A stretch of DNA of 9,305 bases. It comes from JACDDK01 sp038198445 (GTDB lineage Bacteria > Actinomycetota > Rubrobacteria > Rubrobacterales > Rubrobacteraceae). A program made the translations under genes and the position numbers. A model generated the notes under the pieces. The model ran no database searches and had not been told where the DNA came from. It was given only the letters and a program-made list of their open reading frames with translations. Shown piece after piece: positions 1 through 5,296 of the stretch (position 1 is its first letter; the number at the start of each line of letters is the position of its first letter). The DNA lies in assembly GCA_038198445.1 (NCBI GenBank), contig JBBPZZ010000191.1, positions 1 to 9,305 of the forward strand. The letters are read 5' to 3'.

Positions 1-111
1 AGCGCCCTGGGCTACCGAACGCCTTGGGAATTCGCGGCCTCGTGCTGCGCAGCGGCGCAAGCAGGTACGGGGCTTACAAAGGAGCTACAATCGGCAACCA
101 CACTCTCATAG
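1..111 (+). CDS. IS3-family transposase (OrfB), C-terminal fragment
   Basis: An open frame enters from the left edge and ends at TAG 109-111, giving 36 visible residues. It opens with SALGYRTPWEFAAS, which matches the typical C-terminal end of the IS3-family DDE transposase (an 'xxLGYRTPxEF' block just after the catalytic core, followed by a short variable tail). The catalytic DDE residues lie upstream, outside the window. The enzyme would cut and join the ends of its own IS. The frame stops 29 bases before the presumed IS tip, as expected in this family. Nothing in the visible piece is broken, but whether the element is intact cannot be judged. Confidence 0.75.
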   Translation, partial: SALGYRTPWEFAASCCAAAQAGTGLTKELQSATTLS

Positions 112-140
112 CACCTGGTACAGAGATCGGGGGCCGGTCA
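1..140 (+). mobile_element. Right end of an IS3-family insertion sequence (partial)
   Basis: The first 140 bases read as the terminal part of an IS3-family element entering from outside the window. They hold the last codons of its transposase, a TAG stop, and then 29 bases up to a tip ending in GGGGGCCGGTCA. Read inward on the minus strand, the tip is TGACCGGCCCCCGATCTC, the TGA-plus-C-rich form common for inverted repeats in this family. The exact boundary at 140/141 is supported because sequence coding for a recognisable DNA methyltransferase on the other strand begins at 141 and has no continuation inside the element. The other end, and so the element's length and its target duplication, are not visible. 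Family assignment rests on the transposase tail and tip pattern, not on a database match. Confidence 0.75.
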
Positions 141-449
141 ATGCACCTCGACCGCCCTTATCGCTCCGGAGAGTTCTTCGACCACGTTGGCGCTTCCCAG
201 CTTGTGAGTAGCGTAGGATTTCAAGAGCCTCGCCACGACGGGCAGCAGGAAATCTCCATTTCCGAACGAGGGTTCGAGAAGCCGGGATTGGTGCAAGGGG
301 CGTTCCACAGTGTAACCGGAGAGATCCAGGATAAACTCGACCACCGCGCGCCGGGTAAAGACCGCGCCTCTCTCCTCGGCGGCGCTACGCGCGAAGCTTC
401 CCACGGCATCTGAGAAGTCGAATATCGGTAATGTTTCTTGCCGCGTCAT
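138..449 (-). pseudogene. Eco57I-like adenine DNA methyltransferase, N-terminal remnant cut off by the IS
   Basis: This frame encodes 103 residues from ATG 449 (MTRQETLPIFDF...). It then ends on TGA 138-140, which is the IS tip, not a native stop. The sequence carries two hallmarks of a class I N6-adenine methyltransferase: GAVFTRRAVVEFILDLSGY at about residues 28-46, the FTP-like segment before motif I, and LLEPSFGNGDFLLPVV, the S-adenosylmethionine-binding motif I. The frame breaks just after AIRAVEVH, where relatives continue ('AVELHxxS...') towards the NPPY catalytic motif IV, so the catalytic and target-recognition parts are missing. Full-length relatives are several hundred residues. 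The upstream ATG at 467 (MEHWGK...) is an alternative start. GGGG sits 4 bases before the 449 start and GGAG 12 bases before it; neither is ideal. The product should have no methylating activity. The rest of the gene may survive beyond the IS. Confidence 0.75.
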
Positions 450-685
450 TTTTCCCCAATGCTCCATTCACTACCCGGATAAAGTTTCGCATACCGAGAG
501 TATCCCAGGTGCGTATTCGAGATGTGAGCTATGCGAACTATGTTGTTGTCCTTCCTGTGATCCGGGACCTTCGCTATTTTAGCTGGATCGCTCGCGGATT
601 CATGAGAGGAGATTGCGATTGCCGGGCACGCGTACGATTTACATGTGGGAGATTGGATTTCGCGGACCCAGCGGATGGCTTCAGC
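450..685. other. Intergenic stretch between the restriction-modification pair and the broken methyltransferase
   Basis: I find no convincing gene, RNA or strong hairpin terminator here on either strand. Short minus-strand starts inside it stop within about ten codons, and the 91-residue plus-strand frame across it resembles no family I recognise. An AT-rich TAAAAT on the minus strand near 577-582 could be a -10 box for the broken methyltransferase, but I see no matching -35. The spacer is too long for simple translational coupling with the gene at 686-1948, so the broken methyltransferase probably had its own promoter. Confidence 0.4.
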
Positions 686-1948
686 TCAAAGCGACTCGAA
701 GTCTAGGCTTTTTGTCTCGCCACTCTCATATTCGTCCAGCGCTTTATGCACAAGCACAGATAGATCAGTACACGATTCTTCGATAGCCAAAGCAGTCGAG
801 TTAATAACTAGAACGTCGTCCGAGGCAATTTCCTCAGAGAACAGCGAGTTATGCTCCGTTCTAACAAGTATTGCTTTGATAGCACCCTTCTTCTTAGCCG
901 CTTTAGACAAGTACTCTGCAGCTTGCGTCAATGGCTCACCTTGTTTTTGCACGCGCACCAAGACAGGTGTGCCCTTATACTGGCGTCTCAAAATTGCATC
1001 AATGCCTTTGTTCCTCTGTACAGGGATAAGGTCTAGTCCCCGAAGGAGACTGATTGCTTCTTTGTCAGCCGTCAGATAGGCATCGCGGCCTTTCTGCATC
1101 AATCGTGAATCACTTTTCACCGGCTCCTTTAACCGTGCTTTCGTGAGTTCGACCGCATCCCCTGAGATATCCATTCCGATGGAGTTGCGTTCCAATAGTT
1201 TCGCAGCAACCAAGGCAGTGCCGCTCCCACAGAACGGATCAAGAACCGTGTCATTAGGGTCGGTTGAGATCTCAATAATGCGCTCTAGTAGCAGAATCGG
1301 TTTTTGGGTCGGGTACCCAACGCGTTCTCTTGCTTTTGGGTTGAGATAGGGAATATCCCAAACATCGCTTAGAGGGACACCTTCTTTCTCATCATCCAGA
1401 ATTAACTCTCTACTTTTGTTGCGTGCGTAGATAGCTTTCCCGTGTTCATCCCTGGTACGTTTCTGAAGGATTTGGTCGATGTTTGTGGACTCAGAGTAGC
1501 CGTTGTAGATGGTGCGAAACTTATATTGATCAGATTTTGAGTAAAAGTAGACTGTTTGATGAGCAGGCAATAATCCTTTCTTTGCGCTTGACCATCTTCT
1601 ATAAAACCAGATGATTTCCGATCGAAATTGGTCGGATCCAAAAACGTCGTCGAGTAGTGCCCGCACTATGTGCGTTGCATTTCTGTCACAATGTACAAAA
1701 ATGCTCCCTGTTTGCTTCAAGACGCGCTTCATTTTTATGATTCGCTGGAAAAGGAACTGTGCGTACTTCTTATGGCATCCCCAGAGGTCATCGTAGGAGA
1801 ACTCCCGAGCGCGGTCTCGTGTCTTTAAGCTTTGTACCGTATTCGTAAAGAATGGCGGGTCCATATAGATCAAGTCTATGGATTCGTCGGGAACCTGCCG
1901 CAATTGATCTAAGCAATCGCCTTTGTGTACTTTCGCTTCTACAGTCAT
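686..1948 (-). CDS. Type II DNA methyltransferase, beta class (probably adenine-N6)
   Basis: This is the modification half of the restriction-modification pair: it transfers a methyl group from S-adenosylmethionine to a base in the recognition site. Motif order is catalytic first. Motif IV is YMDPPFF with DPPF at residues 30-33, a block like motif X is YPTQKPILLLERII from residue 212, and SAM-binding motif I is LDPFCGSGT at 236-244. DPP(F/Y) usually means adenine-N6 rather than cytosine-N4 (SPP), and the order IV then I defines the beta class. Residues from about 280 form an extra C-terminal region (GIDAILRRQYKG...VLVRVQKQG) that resembles the degenerate endonuclease-like domain often attached to such enzymes. 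The start at 1948 is chosen because its ATG overlaps the endonuclease stop as ATGA; a longer frame to 2029 adds 27 residues wholly inside the upstream gene. Base composition is much AT-richer than the herA region. Confidence 0.9.
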   Translation of the reverse strand: MTVEAKVHKGDCLDQLRQVPDESIDLIYMDPPFFTNTVQSLKTRDRAREFSYDDLWGCHKKYAQFLFQRIIKMKRVLKQTGSIFVHCDRNATHIVRALLDDVFGSDQFRSEIIWFYRRWSSAKKGLLPAHQTVYFYSKSDQYKFRTIYNGYSESTNIDQILQKRTRDEHGKAIYARNKSRELILDDEKEGVPLSDVWDIPYLNPKARERVGYPTQKPILLLERIIEISTDPNDTVLDPFCGSGTALVAAKLLERNSIGMDISGDAVELTKARLKEPVKSDSRLMQKGRDAYLTADKEAISLLRGLDLIPVQRNKGIDAILRRQYKGTPVLVRVQKQGEPLTQAAEYLSKAAKKKGAIKAILVRTEHNSLFSEEIASDDVLVINSTALAIEESCTDLSVLVHKALDEYESGETKSLDFESL

Positions 1949-2583
1949 TGCTTGGTTACATTCTCTTCTGCAATTCTCTCTAAGATCTTCTTCAAATCTA
2001 TTCCAGTTCGAGTTGAAACATAGTTCCAAGCGTCCTCACCGTAATGGTACTCGCCACCGATTCCTTGATAAAGGGTTTCCAGGGTTTGTTGAATACGGAC
2101 GGCCTGTTGTCGGTTAGGATAGTAGAACATCACGCGGATAGGTTTATAGCCAGCTTCTGCAATGGTCTTTATGCGAGTATGTTCTTTTGTAATGTGATCT
2201 CCGTCTGTCGTAGCGTCTCGCCATTTGATTTCTATGGCATTGCTATTCTCTAAACAGTCAATCTCGAAAGTTTTGGGTCGTGTTCCTTGAGTGTTTGGTA
2301 TCCGTACTGAACCCGATTCCGGAAAAGTATGGAGAAAACACTTCTTCGTAGCTTCTTCCAGAAACGAACCGGCATACTTGTAAAGAAAACGGCCTTTATT
2401 CTGATAAATGTCAATCAGACGCCCTTCTTCATCACTTACCCCCAGAACCTTATAGACAAGGAAATGAGAATGATCGTCGGTCTCCATTTCGGCAATTCGA
2501 TAGCCGATCTGATCTGCTAATCGCTTGGAATAAGTATCAGCTACTTCCCTTATCTCATTTTCGATTAGTATGCTTCTTTCCAT
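1945..2583 (-). CDS. Type II restriction endonuclease, ApaLI-family-like
   Basis: This 212-residue protein would cleave double-stranded DNA at an unmethylated palindromic site. It carries a PD-(D/E)XK core: FEIDCL with Asp109, then AIEIKWRDATTDGDH with Glu118 and Lys120, preceded by RIPNTQGTRPKT, which probably lines the active site. Helical segments with FLYKYAGSFLEEAT (about 66-79) contain Glu77, a further candidate metal ligand. The spread of blocks, including GYKPIRVMFYYPNRQQA and the C-terminal GIDLKKILERIAEE, matches what I remember of the ApaLI endonuclease family (GTGCAC for the type enzyme); this is recall and specificity is not established. The start at 2583 has GAGGG six bases upstream, lying inside the duplicated herA tail. 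The methyltransferase follows with an ATGA overlap, so the two are coupled. I see no separate controller gene. The AT-rich composition suggests recent acquisition. Confidence 0.8.
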   Translation of the reverse strand: MERSILIENEIREVADTYSKRLADQIGYRIAEMETDDHSHFLVYKVLGVSDEEGRLIDIYQNKGRFLYKYAGSFLEEATKKCFLHTFPESGSVRIPNTQGTRPKTFEIDCLENSNAIEIKWRDATTDGDHITKEHTRIKTIAEAGYKPIRVMFYYPNRQQAVRIQQTLETLYQGIGGEYHYGEDAWNYVSTRTGIDLKKILERIAEENVTKQ

Positions 2584-2594
2584 TTCAGTCCCTC
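2584..2594 (-). promoter_or_regulatory. Endonuclease ribosome binding site formed by the herA-tail copy
   Basis: Read on the minus strand the sequence is GAGGGACTGAAATG. The GAGGG Shine-Dalgarno (2594-2590) is part of the last Arg-Asp codons of the duplicated herA tail. The tail's TGA stop (2587-2585) lies one base before the endonuclease ATG. Translation of the endonuclease is therefore likely to be coupled to whatever reads through the tail. Confidence 0.6.
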
Positions 2595-2692
2595 ATCCGA
2601 TCCAGGCCGGAGAGTATCTGCGAGGACTCGCGCCTGCGGGATGATGGTCGGTTGCCGCGGGTGAGGTTCCAGCGGAAGTTCTTGAAAGGGTC
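2585..2692. repeat. Direct repeat, copy A: diverged copy of the herA 3' end
   Basis: This segment repeats 3230-3334 in the same orientation. Two blocks are perfectly identical: 46 bases (2589-2634 versus 3234-3279) and 36 bases (2649-2684 versus 3291-3326). Between them copy A has 14 bases and copy B 11, a one-codon in-frame difference with several substitutions. The TGA stop is shared, and the last Asp codon differs silently (GAC here, GAT in copy B). The in-frame indel and clustered changes look like allelic divergence rather than a fresh tandem duplication. Confidence 0.95.
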
Positions 2693-2740
2693 AGTCTTCA
2701 GGCTTTCGGTGCTTGTTGCTAATCTTGTGGAATTAGACAT
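2585..2740 (-). CDS. 51-residue frame carrying a duplicated HerA C-terminus
   Basis: An ATG at 2740 opens a 51-residue frame. Its first ~17 residues (MSNSTRLATSTESLKT) match nothing I know. From DPFKNFRWNLTRGNRP onward the rest is almost the same as the C-terminal end of the HerA protein at 3230-5284, including the final ILSGLDRMRD and the TGA stop. One serine codon is added and the codons around it differ. The start overlaps the stop of the preceding 77-residue gene by 8 bases (ATGTCTAA), so reinitiation could translate it. I see no strong ribosome binding site. It may be a real mini-protein, but more likely it is the leftover 3' end of a second herA allele, kept because it provides the translation start signal of the endonuclease. 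Confidence 0.5.
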   Translation of the reverse strand: MSNSTRLATSTESLKTDPFKNFRWNLTRGNRPSSRRRESSQILSGLDRMRD

Positions 2741-2966
2741 TATGCAGGAGAGATTTCTCGACAACCTGCGGTAGTTCCATGAGAACGAAGTATTCTGCCG
2801 GGTAGAGATAATCTTCGCCGCTCTCGTCTATGACCCGGAGGTCGCCATCTGACTCGGCTTCTTTGTCGGGCAGTACCCGGTAGATCTTGTGCAACTCCAG
2901 GGAGGCAGGGTACTCTGCGTTGTTTACGCAGACGGCGAACCTGACGTTCTGTTGTATCTCTGTCAT
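2733..2966 (-). CDS. Small acidic conserved protein, 77 residues
   Basis: Function is unknown. The protein is acidic (15 Asp/Glu against 6 Arg/Lys). Its core runs from RFAVCVNN through YPASLELHKIYRVLPD to RVIDESGEDYLYPAEYF, followed by an amphipathic C-terminal helix (ELPQVVEKSLL). The alternating short strands and glycine-bearing turns suggest a small beta-barrel or SH3-like fold; this is inferred from pattern only. I recall near-identical small hypothetical proteins in unrelated bacteria, so it looks like a genuine conserved family. Its ATG lies four bases after the stop of the basic 77-residue gene, and its own stop overlaps the 51-residue frame, so it sits in a coupled series. No nuclease, DNA-binding or toxin motif is visible. 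The acidic/basic pairing raises the possibility of a complex between the two neighbours. Confidence 0.8.
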   Translation of the reverse strand: MTEIQQNVRFAVCVNNAEYPASLELHKIYRVLPDKEAESDGDLRVIDESGEDYLYPAEYFVLMELPQVVEKSLLHNV

Positions 2967-2970
2967 ATCT

Positions 2971-3204
2971 CTAGTCCAGATACCGTTTCCGCTTCATTTC
3001 CTTCTTTCCTATGCCGTGCGCTTCGTACCAGTGAAGCTCGGCCAGACGGATTCTACCATTGCTCAACCGCACCTGAGCCACGCCTTTGAGCTTCCGCCAC
3101 CTGCCTCTGCCGTATGTACGGCGCAACCTCGCTATCTCTCGAATGCCGCTGCCGGCGGCTATGTTCTCCACGTTGGTGATCTCGCCAATGATCTCGAGGT
3201 TCAT
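2971..3204 (-). CDS. Small basic conserved protein, 77 residues
   Basis: Function is unknown. The protein is strongly basic (18 Arg/Lys against 8 Asp/Glu). An N-terminal segment IGEITNVENIAAGSGIREIA is followed by RLRRTYGRGRWRKLKG, a strand-like VRLSNGRIRLAELHWYE, and a tail HGIGKKEMKRKRYLD. The Arg-rich loop, Trp residues and lysine tail would suit nucleic-acid binding, but no named domain is identified. I recall similar short proteins, often next to an acidic partner like the one that follows here. The start at 3204 is 25 bases after the herA stop; only a weak AGGCGGG-type binding site precedes it. The spacing suggests it is transcribed with herA, and the acidic partner begins four bases after it ends. 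Both genes lie exactly between the two copies of the herA tail. Confidence 0.8.
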   Translation of the reverse strand: MNLEIIGEITNVENIAAGSGIREIARLRRTYGRGRWRKLKGVAQVRLSNGRIRLAELHWYEAHGIGKKEMKRKRYLD

Positions 3205-3229
3205 CGAGACTGCGCCCGCCTGCTCTAGA

Positions 3230-3334
3230 TCAATCCCTCATCCGATCCAGGCCGGAGAGTATCTGCGAGGACTCGCGCCGCCTGGACGGGCGGTTGCCGC
3301 GGGTGAGGTTCCAGCGGAAGTTCTTGTAGGGGTC
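3230..3334. repeat. Direct repeat, copy B: 3' end of the full-length herA gene
   Basis: This is the partner of the copy at 2585-2692 and lies at the true end of the HerA-like gene (DPYKNFRWNLTRGNRP to the stop). The two copies start about 645 bases apart and enclose the two 77-residue genes, so recombination between them would delete that pair and bring the full herA directly against the endonuclease gene. Confidence 0.95.
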
Positions 3335-5284
3335 GGCGGCGCCGTGGCCGGTGCGGTGGGCGGCCTGTACTGCGTCTAGGGCTTCGTAGACTTTCTCGTC
3401 CGGGACGCCTTCTATGTCGCCCCTTATAGCCGTGATCTTGGGCGGCTTGCTGGTGAGGTTCCTCATTACGGAGAGGACGGAGGTCGCGGCGTCCTGGCGA
3501 TGCTCGCCGAAGATGTCCGTGCCCTGCTTGCCCATGAGGACCATCGGGCGTGGGAAGGTCCCGAAGACCGGGACGGCGTAGTGGGCGTGGCGGCAGAGGA
3601 GGCGTCCCTTCTCCAGTTGCAGTAGCTCCTCGCGGGTGGTGGAGGAGAATGAGCGGTAGCTGGAGTTGGTCAGTTCTTCGTCGCCGATGCGTCCGTAGAG
3701 GCTTGTTGCGGCGTTGCCGACGACCTCGTCGTCCACCTTGCTGCGGAATTGCTGCGCCCCGAAGAGGGTGAGGTTGAGGTGGCGTCCGCGGGCGGAGATG
3801 TCCACCAGGGTGTCCTTGAGGCTGCTGGTCTTTGAGCCGGAGGGAGCGTACTTGTTTAGCTCGTCCACGAAGATTATTAGCTTGTCCACGCCGAGGCGCC
3901 CGCTCTCGGCCAGCTCCCATATCTTGGAGATCACGCTGGTTACTATGAGATCCTGCGGGATGCCGGTTAGCTGCGAGATGTCCACGACGCGCATCTCGTT
4001 GTTCTCGAACGGTCCCTCGACGCGGGGCAGGTCGCCGTGCTCGACCTTGCCGTGGGCGAGGAGGCCGCCGCACTTGTTCGGCAGCACCTTGAAGCGGTTT
4101 CGGACCTTGGCGATGGTCATGTGGTTGTGGCCGTTCCAGGAGGAGATGTTCTTGCCATCCTCGCGGGCGGCCTCGAAGTAGTCTTCGATCTCATCCAAGA
4201 GCCCATAGAAGTCCGCCTGGGTCCTGACGCCCTGATCCCGCAGTTCCTCGATAAACCCCCGGAACTTGTCGTCCATGTCCGACGGCTCGAAGACATAACC
4301 GGCGTATGGTAGCACGTCGCCCAGCTCCCAGATGATCGGGTACACGCACGAGTCTTCACCCCGCGCGTTCCGCAGCGTGTTCAACTTGCGCGTCGGCACG
4401 TCCTCCGCCTGGATGACCCGCTCCCCGGCCTCCATCCCGTAACGCATGGGAGCGAAGATGCGGAGGTTATCGAACGGCTGTATATCGAGTCCGAGAGAAG
4501 CGTACATCTCGCGGTCTTCTTGCGGGAGACCCTTCTGTCCGGCCCGCTCGTATCGCTCGGCGAGGTCCGGGTCGTCCGCCGGGTCCACCTCGACCGGCTT
4601 GTCCAGGAACAGGAGGTCCGCGCCCTTTACGTTGAACATCAGGGCGGCGACCTTTTTGTCCTTCATGGTCTGGAAGGTGCTGGCGATGGTGAAGAGGGCG
4701 TGGCTGGTCTTGGTGGAGAGACCGCTCATGCCGGTGATGTTGAGGTGACCGGCCTCGGGACCGAGGAGGTAGTCGCCGTCCACGTATAGCGGTGTGCGCT
4801 GCGGGGCGCCGTCTTTTTCGTTGCCGTTCTCGTGGAGGAGCATGGGGATCTTATGCCCGGCGAACTCGTCGGTGCCGAGGGCGTACTCGATGGCGGCGCT
4901 CGTGGCGAAGTGTACGGGGCCGGTGCGGACGGGTCGCTTGGACTTCTTCTTCTCGTGGCGGTGTTTGGTGGCTAGAACGCGGGCGCGGAAGACCAGGATC
5001 TCTACTCTTTCGGAGAGCGCTTCCAGGGCCGGGTCTCCGTCGTAGGCGTAGAAGTCGTCGAGGAAGGACTGGAGGTCGGAGTAGCGGCGCGGGTCGTCGA
5101 GGACGGCTATGGCGGTGGCGTCCTCGGCTTCGGCGGCGACGATGTGCCCGATGTCCAGGTTCTGGGCGGTCTCGGTCTCGGCGGTCCAGAAAAAGAACTC
5201 GTGGGCGGTGGCGGGTTGATCCTCGCTGGTGACTACACGACCTATGGGGCCGGATTCGGTATCCAGGTAGTTTGGGTGAAGCAT
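3230..5284 (-). CDS. herA: HerA-like hexameric DNA-translocating ATPase
   Basis: HerA proteins form hexameric rings that pump double-stranded DNA and partner with NurA nuclease in end resection; related ATPases also power phage-defence complexes. This 684-residue protein has an N-terminal HAS-barrel-like region (GRVVTSEDQPATAHEFFFW, about 15-33). The nucleotide site is NITGMSGLSTKTSHALF (Walker A, about 182-198, Lys192), and FNVKGADLLFLD lies at 217-228. A helical insertion spans about 240-430, Walker B is KLIIFVDELNKYAP (Asp474/Glu475), a sensor-like GAQQF sits near 509, and a likely arginine finger lies in LYGRIGDEEL near 531. Walker A differs from the usual GxxGxGK(S/T): a Thr precedes the Lys. 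That variant recurs in a bacterial branch of the family as I remember it. ATG 5284 follows the nuclease stop directly (TAGATG), with GGAGG six bases upstream, so translation is coupled. The last ~35 codons are duplicated downstream. Confidence 0.9.
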   Translation of the reverse strand: MLHPNYLDTESGPIGRVVTSEDQPATAHEFFFWTAETETAQNLDIGHIVAAEAEDATAIAVLDDPRRYSDLQSFLDDFYAYDGDPALEALSERVEILVFRARVLATKHRHEKKKSKRPVRTGPVHFATSAAIEYALGTDEFAGHKIPMLLHENGNEKDGAPQRTPLYVDGDYLLGPEAGHLNITGMSGLSTKTSHALFTIASTFQTMKDKKVAALMFNVKGADLLFLDKPVEVDPADDPDLAERYERAGQKGLPQEDREMYASLGLDIQPFDNLRIFAPMRYGMEAGERVIQAEDVPTRKLNTLRNARGEDSCVYPIIWELGDVLPYAGYVFEPSDMDDKFRGFIEELRDQGVRTQADFYGLLDEIEDYFEAAREDGKNISSWNGHNHMTIAKVRNRFKVLPNKCGGLLAHGKVEHGDLPRVEGPFENNEMRVVDISQLTGIPQDLIVTSVISKIWELAESGRLGVDKLIIFVDELNKYAPSGSKTSSLKDTLVDISARGRHLNLTLFGAQQFRSKVDDEVVGNAATSLYGRIGDEELTNSSYRSFSSTTREELLQLEKGRLLCRHAHYAVPVFGTFPRPMVLMGKQGTDIFGEHRQDAATSVLSVMRNLTSKPPKITAIRGDIEGVPDEKVYEALDAVQAAHRTGHGAADPYKNFRWNLTRGNRPSRRRESSQILSGLDRMRD

Positions 5285-5296
5285 CTAGTTCCTCCC
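5285..5296 (-). promoter_or_regulatory. Ribosome binding site of herA, inside the nurA 3' end
   Basis: On the minus strand the sequence is GGGAGGAACTAGATG: a strong GGAGG (5295-5291) six bases before the herA ATG, overlapping the last codons and TAG stop of the nuclease gene. Stop and start codons are immediately adjacent, which implies coupled synthesis of the two partners. Confidence 0.75.

Noticed and set aside
24..413. Plus-strand 129-residue frame containing a hexapeptide-repeat-like stretch (GATIGNHTLIAPGTEIGG)
   Set aside because: It crosses the IS boundary and then runs antisense to a clear methyltransferase; the first part is also the transposase 3' end in another frame. The resemblance is by chance.
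1949..2029. Longer methyltransferase with 27 extra N-terminal residues
   Set aside because: The extension lies wholly inside the endonuclease gene. The ATGA overlap at 1945-1948 and the start of conserved sequence (KVHKGDCLDQL) support the shorter form.
3225..4073. 282-residue Arg/Pro-rich minus-strand frame
   Set aside because: It is a shifted-frame shadow of herA in G+C-rich sequence; the herA frame has the ATPase motifs.
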